In this document: positions 39,734 to 49,240 of the stretch, piece by piece
How positions within the stretch are numbered: the first letter of the stretch is position 1
How the letters are laid out: every line of letters begins with the position of its first letter
NCBI GenBank assembly: GCA_003609755.1
Contig: AP017991.1
Span: 1,257,501 to 1,321,500, forward strand
Length of the DNA: 64,000 bases
Direction of reading: 5' to 3'
DNA from: Planktothrix agardhii NIES-204
GTDB lineage: Bacteria > Cyanobacteriota > Cyanobacteriia > Cyanobacteriales > Microcoleaceae
The notes under the pieces: generated by a model
Told to the model about the DNA's origin: nothing
Database searches by the model: none
Seen by the model: only the letters and a program-made list of their open reading frames with translations
Program-made: the position numbers and the translations under genes

Positions 39734-40375
39734 ATGAAAATTAGAACAGATTCGACCACTGATGAAGCCAGAATAGAATTAATTCCGTTAATTGATGTCG
39801 TGTTTTGTATTCTCACGTTCTTTATTTTGGCATCCCTACAATTAACTCGTCAACAGGCAATTAATGTGGATTTGCCCAAGGCGAGTACGGGGGAAACCCA
39901 AATGCAAAAAATGTTAATTGTGGGGATTGATAAATCTGGACAAACCTATATTGAACAACAACCAGTTAATCAAGATCAATTAGACCGATCTTTACTCCGA
40001 TTTCGACGTTGGAATCCCAGTGGATTAATCGTACTCTATGCCCCAAGAGAAGCCCTTTATAATGATGTGATTCGGGTATTAGACCGTTTACGAGCTATTG
40101 GCGGAGAACGGGTCGCCCTGGCGACATTACCTAGTTCTCAGGAAATCAAACCCCCAATCAATCCTTCAAATCCTACATTAACGCCTCCCAATCCGACTAA
40201 TCTCACCCCACCTTTTGCTCCCACAGCACCCAACTCAGGAGATATGTTGCCTCCGATTTTACCTTCTCCGGTTCCCCCGTCGGACAATACTAATCCTTTT
40301 GCTCCCCAAATTCCCCCTGCTGGAAATACTATTCCCCCTGCTGGAAATACTATTCCCCATGAGGGTAAGCTTTGA
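39734..40375 (+). CDS. exbD: ExbD/TolR family biopolymer transport protein
   Basis: 213 residues: one helix at about 18-38 carrying the family Asp (IPLIDVVFCILTFFIL), then a periplasmic fold (40-135) ending in VALATLP. The last 75 residues are Pro/Asn-rich and include a 21-base DNA duplication encoding PPAGNTI twice (around 40312-40356). Partner of the ExbB-like protein just upstream. The repeat tail is probably variable and wall-spanning. Convergent with ruvA. Confidence 0.92.
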   Translation: MKIRTDSTTDEARIELIPLIDVVFCILTFFILASLQLTRQQAINVDLPKASTGETQMQKMLIVGIDKSGQTYIEQQPVNQDQLDRSLLRFRRWNPSGLIVLYAPREALYNDVIRVLDRLRAIGGERVALATLPSSQEIKPPINPSNPTLTPPNPTNLTPPFAPTAPNSGDMLPPILPSPVPPSDNTNPFAPQIPPAGNTIPPAGNTIPHEGKL

Positions 40376-40409
40376 AACTTGAGTTTTGGGGAGTGTCTGT
40401 CAATAGCTT

Positions 40410-41042
40410 TCAAGTCCCTTGACTTAACCAAGCGATCGCATTTCTGATCCATTCATCGGAATTAGTTTGTTTCGCTAAACTAGAATCTTGACTAATAACT
40501 TGTAAAGCTTGCATCACTTCTGCTCCAGTATAACCCAAAGCCAGTAGGGTCATTTCGACTTCTTCTTGAATTTTTGGGGTAATATTGGAGGGATTAGATG
40601 AAAGCATTCCAGCTTGTTGTCGCCATTCCGATAGTTTAGTTTTGAGTTCTAGGGCGATGCGTTCTGCGGTTTTGCTTCCGACGCCTGGAGTTTTGGCTAA
40701 AACACGGGTATTACCGCCTACAATTGCTTGAATTAGATCTTGAAGTCCGAGGGTATCTAAAAGAGCGATCGCTAATTGAGTTCCGATGCCACTAACGCTA
40801 ATTAATTGGCGAAACAAATCCCGTTCAGCCATATTATAAAAGCCATATAAAACAATTTGATCTTCTCGGACTTGTAAATGGGTAAAAATTTGTATCGACT
40901 CCCCAACAGCAGGTAATTCTGCTCTCATTCGAGGTAAAATTTGCACTTCATACCCAATATTATTAACATCGAGTAATAGGGTAATTCTATTTCCATTTCC
41001 CTTTTGCAGATCGGCAACGTTCCCCTTGAGATAACCCATCAT
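40410..41042 (-). CDS. ruvA: Holliday junction ATP-dependent helicase subunit RuvA
   Basis: RuvA binds four-way DNA junctions and loads RuvB for branch migration. The protein shows the OB-fold start MMGYLKGNVADL, helix-hairpin-helix motifs SVSGIGTQLAIALL and KTPGVGSKTAERIALEL, and a C-terminal domain III (LLALGYTGAEVMQAL). I place the start at ATG 41042 (210 residues), where the family begins; a longer frame to 41144 adds 34 hydrophobic residues not expected in RuvA. The codons at 41042 and 41039 are both ATG. ruvB is not in the window. Confidence 0.94.
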   Translation of the reverse strand: MMGYLKGNVADLQKGNGNRITLLLDVNNIGYEVQILPRMRAELPAVGESIQIFTHLQVREDQIVLYGFYNMAERDLFRQLISVSGIGTQLAIALLDTLGLQDLIQAIVGGNTRVLAKTPGVGSKTAERIALELKTKLSEWRQQAGMLSSNPSNITPKIQEEVEMTLLALGYTGAEVMQALQVISQDSSLAKQTNSDEWIRNAIAWLSQGT

Positions 41043-41117
41043 ATAGAAAATTAAAATAGTTGAAAGTGTTATAATTATTATACCATTATTTTCATTAATT
41101 ATAAGGATATCAACATC

Positions 41118-41309
41118 ATGGGTAAACAATCTAAACTCAAACACAAACGCCAGGATTTAAAAAATCATCCTCCCGAAATATTACCTGAAAATAATAATCA
41201 AGATCCTACTCATTTTGTAGAGACAATGGAGAAACAAGGTTATCAATTAAAAACCTTCAATTCCTGTCCAGATATTCCAAAATCAGAGGACGGAAAACCC
41301 AAAATTTAA
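41118..41309 (+). CDS. Small basic hypothetical protein, 63 residues
   Basis: A soluble 63-residue protein with a Lys-rich start (GKQSKLKHKRQDLKNH) and Pro-rich ends. An AAGGAT ribosome-binding site lies eight bases upstream of the ATG, and the gene is divergent from ruvA. Composition is consistent with a small cyanobacterial protein, but no domain is recognisable. Confidence 0.5.
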   Translation: MGKQSKLKHKRQDLKNHPPEILPENNNQDPTHFVETMEKQGYQLKTFNSCPDIPKSEDGKPKI

Positions 41310-41313
41310 TAAT

Positions 41314-41360
41314 TTGTTGTTGCGCTTCAGCGCTCTTTCCCTGGGCTAAAGCCCAACAAC
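41314..41360. repeat. GTTGTTG...CAACAAC inverted repeat with GGGCTAAAGCCC core
   Basis: Inverted ends gttgttg/caacaac bracket the palindrome GGGCTAAAGCCC (41343-41354). The palindrome contains the stop codon of the flavoprotein gene that ends at 41346. It belongs to the interspersed-repeat type seen elsewhere in the window and may double as a terminator hairpin for both converging genes. Confidence 0.5.
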
Positions 41361-42584
41361 AGATTTTCCTGCTAACCATCCAGTTGTCCAAGCACTTTGA
41401 AAATTAAATCCCCCGGTAACTCCATCAATATCTAAGATTTCTCCGGCTAAATATAACCCTGGACAACAACGACTTTCCATGGTTTTAAAATTAACTTCCT
41501 TTAAATTTATTCCACCACAGGTAACAAATTCCTCCTTGAAAACGCCTTTTCCATTAATATTATAACTTCCTTGTGTCAACTCTTGAATTAGTTGATTTAA
41601 AGATTTATTAGAAATTTCTGACCAGCGTTTTTCCTCATCAATTCCAAGATAATCAACCAATTGTTTCCAAAGGCGACGAGGTAAATCAACCGGACAATTT
41701 GCCGAAATTAAACGATTAGGAAATTCTGATTTTAGGGTTAATAATTTTTCCTTTAATTGTTCTGGATGTTCCTGGGGAAGCCAATTAATTTGTAGAGGGG
41801 ATTTATAATGACAATCATATAAAACCCTCGCCCCCCAAGCGGATAATTTTAAAATTGCTGGCCCACTTAATCCCCAATGGGTAATTAATAATGGCCCGGT
41901 TTGTTCTAATTTAGCTTGGGGGAGTTTAACCCGCGCCGAACTAACAGAAACTCCCGCTAAATCTTGCAGTCGTTTATCTTTAAGATTAAAGGTAAATAAA
42001 GAGGGAACTGGCTGAATAATTGTATGTCCTAAAGCTTGAGCAAATTTATAACCAGAGGGGTTACTTCCGGTGGCCAATAAAATGCGATCGCCTTCTAAAA
42101 TTTCTCCCGATTTCAGTTGAATTTTAAAAGGATGGGGGCTATAATTATTATAGGAAATAGAAGCCACCAGAGCTTGCGTTTTAATCCTGACTCCCGCCTG
42201 TTCTGCTACTCTAATTAAACAGTTAACAATCGTTGCAGAATCGTCCGTTGTGGGGAACATTCGCCCGTCGGTTTCTGTTTTTAATTTCACCCCATGATTA
42301 GCAAACCATTCCACGGTATTTTTAGCTTGGAATCGACTAAAAGCACCGCGCAAAACTTTGCTTCCCCTGGGGTAATTTTGTACAAATTGAGTCGGTTCAA
42401 AACAAGCATGGGTGACATTACACCGTCCCCCGCCGGAAATCCTTACTTTAGCCAGGGTTTGTTGTCCGGCTTCAAGCAAAATTACTTGAGTCTGGGCGTG
42501 GTGATTTGCACAAGTAATCGCCCCAAAAAAACCTGCTGCTCCACCCCCAATTACAATCACTTTTAAAGGCTGTATACTAGACAA
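41346..42584 (-). CDS. HI0933/YhiN-type FAD-dependent oxidoreductase
   Basis: 412 residues. The N-terminal dinucleotide-binding motif IGGGAAGFFGA (about 12-22) binds FAD; ISGGGRCNVTHA (about 50) and the late GEILDIDGVTGGFNFQ (about 380) are diagnostic of the HI0933/YhiN family. The members are flavoproteins of poorly defined function; some reduce steroid or bile-acid double bonds. It starts nine bases downstream of a rubredoxin gene on the same strand, so the rubredoxin is a plausible electron carrier partner. Confidence 0.88.
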   Translation of the reverse strand: MSSIQPLKVIVIGGGAAGFFGAITCANHHAQTQVILLEAGQQTLAKVRISGGGRCNVTHACFEPTQFVQNYPRGSKVLRGAFSRFQAKNTVEWFANHGVKLKTETDGRMFPTTDDSATIVNCLIRVAEQAGVRIKTQALVASISYNNYSPHPFKIQLKSGEILEGDRILLATGSNPSGYKFAQALGHTIIQPVPSLFTFNLKDKRLQDLAGVSVSSARVKLPQAKLEQTGPLLITHWGLSGPAILKLSAWGARVLYDCHYKSPLQINWLPQEHPEQLKEKLLTLKSEFPNRLISANCPVDLPRRLWKQLVDYLGIDEEKRWSEISNKSLNQLIQELTQGSYNINGKGVFKEEFVTCGGINLKEVNFKTMESRCCPGLYLAGEILDIDGVTGGFNFQSAWTTGWLAGKSVVGL

Positions 42585-42593
42585 ATTAACCCT

Positions 42594-42755
42594 CTATTCT
42601 TCTAATTCAAAATCTTTTTTTTCCGCGCTACAAAGTGGACAAATCCAGTCTTCTGGGATATCTTCAAAAGCTGTACCCGGTTCAATACCGCCATCGGTAT
42701 CACCGTATTCGGGATCGTAGGTATAGCCACAGGTTTTACAAACATACTTTTTCAT
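42594..42755 (-). CDS. Rubredoxin
   Basis: A 53-residue soluble rubredoxin identified on the minus strand. The iron is held by the four Cys in VCKTCGY (residues 6 and 9) and ICPLCSA (residues 39 and 42). The conserved aromatic residues YTYDPEYGD, the [14 protein letters not shown] stretch and the family's typical length complete the picture. It carries single electrons. It has no C-terminal membrane anchor, unlike RubA of photosystem assembly. It probably forms an operon with the flavoprotein gene that follows after nine bases. Confidence 0.96.
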   Translation of the reverse strand: MKKYVCKTCGYTYDPEYGDTDGGIEPGTAFEDIPEDWICPLCSAEKKDFELEE

Positions 42756-42849
42756 GTCAGATTTGCCAATTAATTACCGATCAATATGGTACATTTTTTT
42801 TAACCCAATACCAACTTATTTATACAAAGATTTGTGAACTTAAACCTTT

Positions 42850-43554
42850 ATGAATAACCATTTCAATTTTAAACTACAATTTGCCTCATTTTTCCCCTAT
42901 TTGTATCCACTTTTAAGCCAAAAATTTCCCCGATGTCTATGGACAGGGGATTCATCTCAACCAGAAATTTGCTTAACCTTTGATGATGGGCCGCACCCCC
43001 AATATACCTTAGAATTATTAAAGGTTTTAGAACATTTTCAAATTACGGCCAGTTTTTTTTGGTTAGGACATGAGGTAGAAAAATATCCTGAAATTGCCCA
43101 ATCTGTCTATCAACAAGGTCATTGGATAGGGTTACATGGTTATCAACACGATACTTTCCCTTTATTAACAGAAATTGTATTAAAACAAAGCCTAGAAAAA
43201 ACTAAAACTGCTATTTTTAATGCTTGTGGTCTGGAACCGGAATTAATCCTAGATGTTCGTCCCCCTAACGGTGTATTTTTACCCAGAACTTTAGATTTAT
43301 TAACAAGTTGGGGATATCGTCCGGTGATGTGGAGTGTTGTCCCTGAAGATTGGGTACAACCTGGGGTTGAAATTGTCAGTAATAGGGTGATCAAACAAAC
43401 CCGAAATGGGTCAATTATTGTCCTCCATGATGGCTATAATGGGGGAAAAGATGTGGCAAAAACTGCTGAAGAAATTATTCCTAAATTATTAGAACAGGGC
43501 TATCAATTTGTAACGATTTCTAAATTTTGGCAGTCAGCAAAACCGATGCTATAA
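42850..43554 (+). CDS. Polysaccharide deacetylase family protein
   Basis: 234 residues with the NodB fold. Motif 1 is TFDDGPH (about 42), motif 2 is a variant GLHGYQHDTF (usually HSxTH), motif 3 RPPNG (about 138), and motif 5 SIIVLHDG (about 193). The catalytic Asp and metal-site residues are largely present. It removes N-acetyl groups from chitin-like or peptidoglycan sugars. No clear signal peptide; a weak hydrophobic N-terminus could be an anchor. It is divergent from the rubredoxin gene. Confidence 0.88.
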   Translation: MNNHFNFKLQFASFFPYLYPLLSQKFPRCLWTGDSSQPEICLTFDDGPHPQYTLELLKVLEHFQITASFFWLGHEVEKYPEIAQSVYQQGHWIGLHGYQHDTFPLLTEIVLKQSLEKTKTAIFNACGLEPELILDVRPPNGVFLPRTLDLLTSWGYRPVMWSVVPEDWVQPGVEIVSNRVIKQTRNGSIIVLHDGYNGGKDVAKTAEEIIPKLLEQGYQFVTISKFWQSAKPML

Positions 43555-43597
43555 TTAGCAATGTTAGTATTTTAATTTCAGTTTACAAAATAACATT

Positions 43598-46039
43598 ATG
43601 GTGCTAAAACCAGAAACCGATTCTACCACAGGTTTACTTCGCTTAGTCGGAGATAATACCCCTGAAGACATCAGATTTTTCCCTGGAGAATTGGGAGTAT
43701 TTAAGTTAGGTGCTTTTTTATTAGGAGGAGATGATACGGTTCGGGGTTCGTCAGATCCTGAACTAATTTATGGTGACTCAGATAACGATCAATTATTTGG
43801 AGAAGGGGGAAATGATACCCTATTTGGCGGGGTTGGAGACGATCAAATTTTAGGAGGTGAAGGCAATGATCTGTTATTTGGAGAAGCAGGAAATGATCGA
43901 TTTGTGGGATTTGTAAATCCTGATAATCCCACTCAATTATCGGGAGTTGAAGGAGATGATACAATTTATTCCGGGTCAGGAAATGATCAAGTTAGAGAGG
44001 ATTTAGGTAAGGATTTTATATTCGGAGGTCAAGGAAATGATGAACTTCGAGCAGGCGCCGATAATGATTGGGTAGAGGGTAATGATGGAGATGATTTTAT
44101 TGGGGGAGAAGATGGAGATGATACGGTTTTTGGAGGTAATGGAAATGATCAGATTCGAGGGGATGGGGGGAATGATTTAGTAACAGGAAATGCTGGAGAT
44201 GACCAGGTATCGGGAGGGATCGGAAATGATACCTTAGTTGGAGGTCAAGGAAATGATCAAATCATTGGAGATAACGGAAATGATTGGATTTCTGGGGACG
44301 CAGGAAGTGATACTTTAATCGGTGGAGAAGGTAAAGATATTTTTGTTTTAGATAGTAATAATTTAGAATTATCTGATATAATTGTAGATTATAAACCAGA
44401 AGAAGATATTATTTTTTTAACGGGTGATTTAGCTTTTAAAAACTTAACCATTAAATCCGATCCCAGAAACGAAAATAGTACAATTATATCCTCTAATTTA
44501 GGGGAGATTGTAGCTATTTTACAAGGAATTAAACCAGATCAAATTAATCGTTCTAACTTTATTATTCCTGGGTCGGTAGCTTTTAGTTCCGAGCAGTTTG
44601 CTGTTAATGAAAATGGGACTATAATTAATCCGATTACCGTTGTTAGAAATAGTGGAAATGATGGAGAAATCAGCGTTACGGTAGTTCCAATTCCTACTCC
44701 CTTAACACCAACGGGAAATCAAGTAGATACCACACCAATTATTGTTAATTTTGCCAATGGGGATACTACTCCTAAAATCATTAAAATTCCCATTGTTAAT
44801 AATAATTTCCCTAATTATTCATCTAACTTACTTTTAACCTTAGAAAACCCCACTAATTTTGCCCAAATTGGTACACCTAATCAAGCTATTTTAGACATTA
44901 TAGATGATGAAATTCCACCTTCAGCATTAGGAAAATTAGTTAATCCGATTCCTGAAACTAATGCTCAATTTGGTTCAAATTTATCTCGGTTAGGAAATAA
45001 TTTCTTAGCAATAGCCGCCCCGGGTCAAACCAATAATCAAGGAATCGCCTATTTATTCAATCTCACAACTCAACAACCAACATTAACATTTCGTAACCCT
45101 TCTGCGACTGCGGGTACTTCAAAATTTGGTCAATCCGTAGCTACAACTTTAGGAGATAATATTATTATTGGTGCATCTCAAGATAGTAGTTTAGCTCCTA
45201 ATTCTGGGGCGGTTTATGGGTTTAATACCGCCACGGGAGCCCCCTATTTAACTATCAATAACCCGACCCCAAATATATTTGATTTATTTGGCTATTCCGT
45301 CGCAACTTTAGGCAATAATATTATTGTCGGTGCACCCGGTAATTCCACCTTAGCACCCACCGGAGGAATCGCCTATTTACTGGATGAAAATACGGGTCAA
45401 CTATTGCAAACATTTTTGAATCCTAACCCTCAAGTTAATGACTTTTTTGGTGCGTCCGTAGCGGCGGTTGGTGGGGATAGAATATTAATTGGTGCGCCCG
45501 CCAGCTTAACTCCAACTGGGGGAAAACAACCCGGTCAAGCCTATATGTTTGATAGTGTAACCGGACAGCTTTTACAAACCTTTAAAAATCCCAATCCCGG
45601 GTTAGATAATTTTGGTTATTCCGTCGCCTGGACGGGTGTTGGTCGAGATATTTTAATCGGTGCGCCAGGAAACGACCAGGGGGGAATAGATGCGGGAATC
45701 GCCTTTTTATTCGATGGGATTACCGGAGCGGTTTTACAACGTTATAATGCTCCTAAAGTGGAGGAATTTAATCAATTTGGTCAAGCCTTAGCCTTGATAG
45801 GAAATGAGGTTTTGATTGGTTCTCCGGGCTACGGTTTAGGAAATTTAGGAGGAACATTTCGCTATGAATTAAGAAGCGGAAATTTAGTTCAAACTTATTT
45901 AAGTCCGGTTACGGATAATTCCGATACCGACTTGAATTTTGGAACATCTGTTGCTAGTGTTGGTAATCTTGTGTTGGTGGGTGTTCCTAATTTGGATATC
46001 ACCTTACCTAGTGCGGGTGCTGTTGTTCAATTTGTTTAA
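43598..46039 (+). CDS. Secreted RTX/Calx-beta/FG-GAP surface protein
   Basis: 813 residues. After about 40 residues comes an RTX array (about 45-245) of glycine- and aspartate-rich nonapeptides (GGxGNDxLx, as in GEGGNDTLFGG), which bind calcium outside the cell. A Calx-beta-like domain follows (about 325-450, VNENGTI...LTLENPTN). The C-terminal 360 residues hold about six repeats of the type FGxSVA...GNNIIVGAPG, matching FG-GAP/integrin-alpha-like blades. No N-terminal signal peptide is seen, as expected for type I secretion, whose genes are not in the window. It is followed after 15 bases by the SLH protein gene. Confidence 0.85.
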   Translation: MVLKPETDSTTGLLRLVGDNTPEDIRFFPGELGVFKLGAFLLGGDDTVRGSSDPELIYGDSDNDQLFGEGGNDTLFGGVGDDQILGGEGNDLLFGEAGNDRFVGFVNPDNPTQLSGVEGDDTIYSGSGNDQVREDLGKDFIFGGQGNDELRAGADNDWVEGNDGDDFIGGEDGDDTVFGGNGNDQIRGDGGNDLVTGNAGDDQVSGGIGNDTLVGGQGNDQIIGDNGNDWISGDAGSDTLIGGEGKDIFVLDSNNLELSDIIVDYKPEEDIIFLTGDLAFKNLTIKSDPRNENSTIISSNLGEIVAILQGIKPDQINRSNFIIPGSVAFSSEQFAVNENGTIINPITVVRNSGNDGEISVTVVPIPTPLTPTGNQVDTTPIIVNFANGDTTPKIIKIPIVNNNFPNYSSNLLLTLENPTNFAQIGTPNQAILDIIDDEIPPSALGKLVNPIPETNAQFGSNLSRLGNNFLAIAAPGQTNNQGIAYLFNLTTQQPTLTFRNPSATAGTSKFGQSVATTLGDNIIIGASQDSSLAPNSGAVYGFNTATGAPYLTINNPTPNIFDLFGYSVATLGNNIIVGAPGNSTLAPTGGIAYLLDENTGQLLQTFLNPNPQVNDFFGASVAAVGGDRILIGAPASLTPTGGKQPGQAYMFDSVTGQLLQTFKNPNPGLDNFGYSVAWTGVGRDILIGAPGNDQGGIDAGIAFLFDGITGAVLQRYNAPKVEEFNQFGQALALIGNEVLIGSPGYGLGNLGGTFRYELRSGNLVQTYLSPVTDNSDTDLNFGTSVASVGNLVLVGVPNLDITLPSAGAVVQFV

Positions 46040-46054
46040 ATAAGGAGTATTAGT

Positions 46055-47680
46055 ATGAAATTCAAAATTGTATCCTATTTTAAGTCTGCAAAATTGATAG
46101 CTGTTTTGATGCAAAAATTGAGGTCTAATCTATCCCCAATTAAGTTATTTATTCTCGTCGCTTTGGGAATAATTATTACTCATAAATCTCTAGCATTTAT
46201 CAATCCCGTTTTCGCCGAAGATTCTCAAAAATTTTCAGATATTAAAGGTCATTGGGCGCAAAATTGTATTGAAAATTTAGCCCAAAAAAATATTGTGAAA
46301 GGCTATTATGAAGATGATACTTTTCGCCCCGATAGTCCCGTTAATCGGGCTGAATTTGCAGCGATTCTGAGTCAAGCATTTCCTAAAATTCCTCGAAGTG
46401 AAAAAGCGATTGATTTTGTCGATGTCCCGACGGATTTTTGGGCCTATAATGCTATTCAAGGGGCGAATCAAAAAGGTTTTATGTCGGGATATTTAGGAAG
46501 TGTTTTTAATCCTTTATTAAATATCCCCAGAGTCCAGGCGTTAGTGGCGGTAGTTAATGGTTTAGATTATAAATCCAGCCAAGTTTCCTATCAACAATTA
46601 ACCAAAATCTTTGATGATGCTTCTGATATTCCTGAATATGCTAAAAAAGCGATCGCAACAGCAACAGAAAATTGGTTAGTAGTTAATTATCCAAATCTGC
46701 GACGATTAAATCCTAATAAACCCGCAACCAGGGCGGAAGTTGCTACCTTAATTTGTCAAGCCATTTCCCAAGATAAAAAACAGGCTTTAGTCCCGACTCA
46801 ATATATTGCCAGAATCTCAATTTCTGATACTCCAGCAGTTAGTTCAGAGCCTAAATCTTCTCCGACAACCCCACCAGTTACCATGCAACCTCAAGGGACA
46901 CCCCCAATAGAATCAAAACCCGAATCCTATCCAGAAATAAAGGATTTAAAGGTGCAAAAAACAGTTATTTTAGGAGAGATTAAAGCTCAATTATTAGCAG
47001 ATTCTAATAGTACAATTCAACTCATGCAAATTAAACTTACCAGAAAAGGAGATTTGATTTCAGAAGATGTTATTTCTATGGCAAATTTATCTAGTCCTGG
47101 AGTAAAAACCGTTAAAAATGCCCGGGTGATTGATTTTAAAATCCTAGATTTAGATAATGATAAAGAACCCGAAATTTTAGTAGATTTATTAGTTGATGAG
47201 GATAATAATTTAAAAAGTTACTATTCCGTGATTTATCGGTATAGTCCGATTAAACGGGAATATCGAGATTTACAACAAAAATGGGGTTTAATTTCCTATC
47301 AACTCAAAACAGACAACCAAGAAACCCCCATTTTAATTCATTATGACCAACGATTTAGCAAACAATTTCAAGTCTATACCCCGGAACAATTGCCTTTACA
47401 AATTTTTAAATATCAGTTTGGAGAATGGCAAGATGTGACTAAAAAATATTCTGAATTACTCGCCGAACATAACTCAGTTTTGTTACAAGAAATCACTAAA
47501 CGTAATCGCCTGAAACAAGATTTAAAAGGAGTTTTAGCCGCTTATTTAGCCCAACAGTATTTACTAGGTGAAGCAGATGCGGGATGGAAAACGGTTAAAG
47601 AAGTTTATCAAAACCCCGATAGAAACCAATTTTTTACTCAACTTCGCCAATGGTTAAAACAGACAGGATACATGGAATAA
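46055..47680 (+). CDS. S-layer homology (SLH) domain protein
   Basis: 541 residues. A hydrophobic segment near 30-48 followed by AFINPVFAEDS suggests an export signal. Three SLH motifs (about 60-245) show FSDIKGHWAQ, FVDVPTDFWA and FDDASDIPEYA starts, which anchor proteins to cell-wall polysaccharide. A Pro-rich linker (275-310) leads to a C-terminal part with a GEIKAQLL...DLDNDKEPEILVDL stretch, an FG-GAP-like calcium motif. It is likely a wall-anchored exoprotein, co-transcribed with the RTX gene upstream. Confidence 0.86.
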   Translation: MKFKIVSYFKSAKLIAVLMQKLRSNLSPIKLFILVALGIIITHKSLAFINPVFAEDSQKFSDIKGHWAQNCIENLAQKNIVKGYYEDDTFRPDSPVNRAEFAAILSQAFPKIPRSEKAIDFVDVPTDFWAYNAIQGANQKGFMSGYLGSVFNPLLNIPRVQALVAVVNGLDYKSSQVSYQQLTKIFDDASDIPEYAKKAIATATENWLVVNYPNLRRLNPNKPATRAEVATLICQAISQDKKQALVPTQYIARISISDTPAVSSEPKSSPTTPPVTMQPQGTPPIESKPESYPEIKDLKVQKTVILGEIKAQLLADSNSTIQLMQIKLTRKGDLISEDVISMANLSSPGVKTVKNARVIDFKILDLDNDKEPEILVDLLVDEDNNLKSYYSVIYRYSPIKREYRDLQQKWGLISYQLKTDNQETPILIHYDQRFSKQFQVYTPEQLPLQIFKYQFGEWQDVTKKYSELLAEHNSVLLQEITKRNRLKQDLKGVLAAYLAQQYLLGEADAGWKTVKEVYQNPDRNQFFTQLRQWLKQTGYME

Positions 47681-47728
47681 AACTTCATAAATACATTGAC
47701 TCAAATATTCTATAATAGGAAAAATGCA

Positions 47729-48019
47729 ATGAATTTAGGATTAGCAATGGCTGTACAGTATATCCTTAGTGATTATCTTGAGCAGGCAATGGCTGAAGCA
47801 ATTTATGATAAACTTGAAGATCAGACTTTTGTGGGAAAAATCCCAATTTGTCAAGGAGTTATTGCTTTTGGTTCAACCTTAAAACAATGTGAACAAGAAT
47901 TGCGTTCAACTTTAGAAGATTGGATTTTATTGGGGATCAAATTGGGGCATCCATTACCAATTATTAATAACATTGATTTGAATAAGGAGCCACAACTTGA
48001 GCCGATGGAAACCATGTAA
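47729..48019 (+). CDS. hicB: HicB-family antitoxin
   Basis: 96 residues from ATG 47729. The region FVGKIPICQGVIAFGSTLKQCEQELRSTLEDWILLGIKLG is the HicB partial RNase-H-like fold that neutralises HicA. A TTG at 47696 would add eleven residues without similarity. TATAAT at 47711-47716 is a possible -10 element. Its 3' end overlaps the hicA frame by 23 bases, typical of coupled toxin-antitoxin genes. The antitoxin comes first here, the reverse of the commonest hicAB order. Confidence 0.85.
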   Translation: MNLGLAMAVQYILSDYLEQAMAEAIYDKLEDQTFVGKIPICQGVIAFGSTLKQCEQELRSTLEDWILLGIKLGHPLPIINNIDLNKEPQLEPMETM

Positions 48020-48227
48020 ACGACGAGACTTTATTCAAAAATTACATAAATTTGGTTTTTCCGGCCCTTTTTCAGGAAGTAAACATCAGTTTATGATTTA
48101 TGAGAGTCATCGTCTTACTATCCCCTCTAATGATGAATATTCTGTTCCTCAGTTGCGAATTATGATTCGAGAGGTTGAAGATATTTTAGCCCAGCAAATT
48201 ACCCTAAAAGAATGGGATAGTCTTTAA
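47997..48227 (+). CDS. hicA: HicA-family mRNA interferase toxin
   Basis: 76 residues, TTG start. The dsRBD-like HicA fold is suggested by RRDFIQKLHKFGFS, the catalytic-His region FSGSKHQFMIY, and RLTIPSNDEYSVP, followed by the C-terminal helix. HicA cleaves mRNA when unbound. There is no in-frame ATG nearby, so TTG 47997, overlapping hicB, is the best start. The pair lies beside the methyltransferase gene and degraded accessory DNA. Confidence 0.83.
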   Translation: MSRWKPCKRRDFIQKLHKFGFSGPFSGSKHQFMIYESHRLTIPSNDEYSVPQLRIMIREVEDILAQQITLKEWDSL

Positions 48228-48289
48228 CTTTTTCTGATCTCATTCTATTTCATGATAAATTAATCCTTGTCTTCAACCATTTTTAAACT

Positions 48290-49240
48290 ATGATTAATGC
48301 CAAACTCAAACCAGACTGGGCAGGAGAAGATTTTCTATCTAAAATTGTTAATGTTCTGATCAAAACTAAACCGCTTTATAGTTTAATGAAACTTCAAGCG
48401 AGAAAAGTTTTAATTAAAACCGCCGAAAAAAATGGAGTTCAATGGCGAAAAATTTGTCAAGAATTAGACACATCAGAAGCCAAAGAACTGTTAAAAAGTG
48501 TCACAAATCCTAATATTAAATATCCCGATTATTATCAAGTTCCCTTTCATGCTTATGATAAGGGAAATCTATGTTGGTTAGCCGCTTATGAAGCCGAACC
48601 CGCAACAAAAGCCATGGGGTTGCGAGTCTGGCCAAAAGAAAATATTACCTGGGAAACCGCCGAACATCGCTTACGTTCTAGTTTCCATGAAATCCTAGGA
48701 CAATATTGTCCTGAACGGGTGGAGAATGTGTTAGATATTGGTTGTTCTGTGGGGATGTCTACCCTCCCGTTACACCGTTATTTAGTACAGAAATATGGTG
48801 ATAATATTAGGACAGTCGGGTTGGATTTATCACCCTATATGTTAGCAGTGGCAAAAGTTAGAGATACCCAGGGAGAAATCGCCGAGTGGAGACAGGAACT
48901 GGCTGAAAATACCAGTTTTCCCGATAATAGTTTTGACGTTATTACCTTGCAATTTCTATTACATGAACTCCCGAACAAACCCAGTAGAGATATCTTTCAA
49001 GAAGCGTTCAGAATTTTACGTCCGGGCGGTTGTTTAGCCATTGTCGATAATAACCCTAAATCAGAAGTGATTCAGAATTTACCTCCAGCGTTATTTATTC
49101 TGATGAAAAGTACCGAACCTTGGAGTGATGAATATTATACTTTTGATGTGGAAGAAACCTTAAAAGAGGTAGGGTTTGATTATAAAATCACCCTTCCCAG
49201 TGACCCTCGCCATCGGACAATTATTGCTCTCAAACCCTAA
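48290..49240 (+). CDS. Class I SAM-dependent methyltransferase
   Basis: 316 residues. Motif I VLDIGCSVGMST (about 145) binds S-adenosylmethionine; VGLDLSPYMLAVA, the acidic loop DVITLQFLLHELP and the post-motif RILRPGGCLAIVDN follow in order. The N-terminal 110 residues form an unassigned helical extension. The methyl acceptor is unknown. Two copies of a short direct repeat begin immediately after the stop. Confidence 0.85.
   Translation: MINAKLKPDWAGEDFLSKIVNVLIKTKPLYSLMKLQARKVLIKTAEKNGVQWRKICQELDTSEAKELLKSVTNPNIKYPDYYQVPFHAYDKGNLCWLAAYEAEPATKAMGLRVWPKENITWETAEHRLRSSFHEILGQYCPERVENVLDIGCSVGMSTLPLHRYLVQKYGDNIRTVGLDLSPYMLAVAKVRDTQGEIAEWRQELAENTSFPDNSFDVITLQFLLHELPNKPSRDIFQEAFRILRPGGCLAIVDNNPKSEVIQNLPPALFILMKSTEPWSDEYYTFDVEETLKEVGFDYKITLPSDPRHRTIIALKP

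Noticed and set aside
41043-41144. 34-residue N-terminal extension of RuvA
   Set aside because: The family starts at MMGYLKG; the extension is AT-rich, hydrophobic and covers the divergent promoter region.
42635-42853. 72-codon plus-strand frame
   Set aside because: It is the antisense of the rubredoxin gene.
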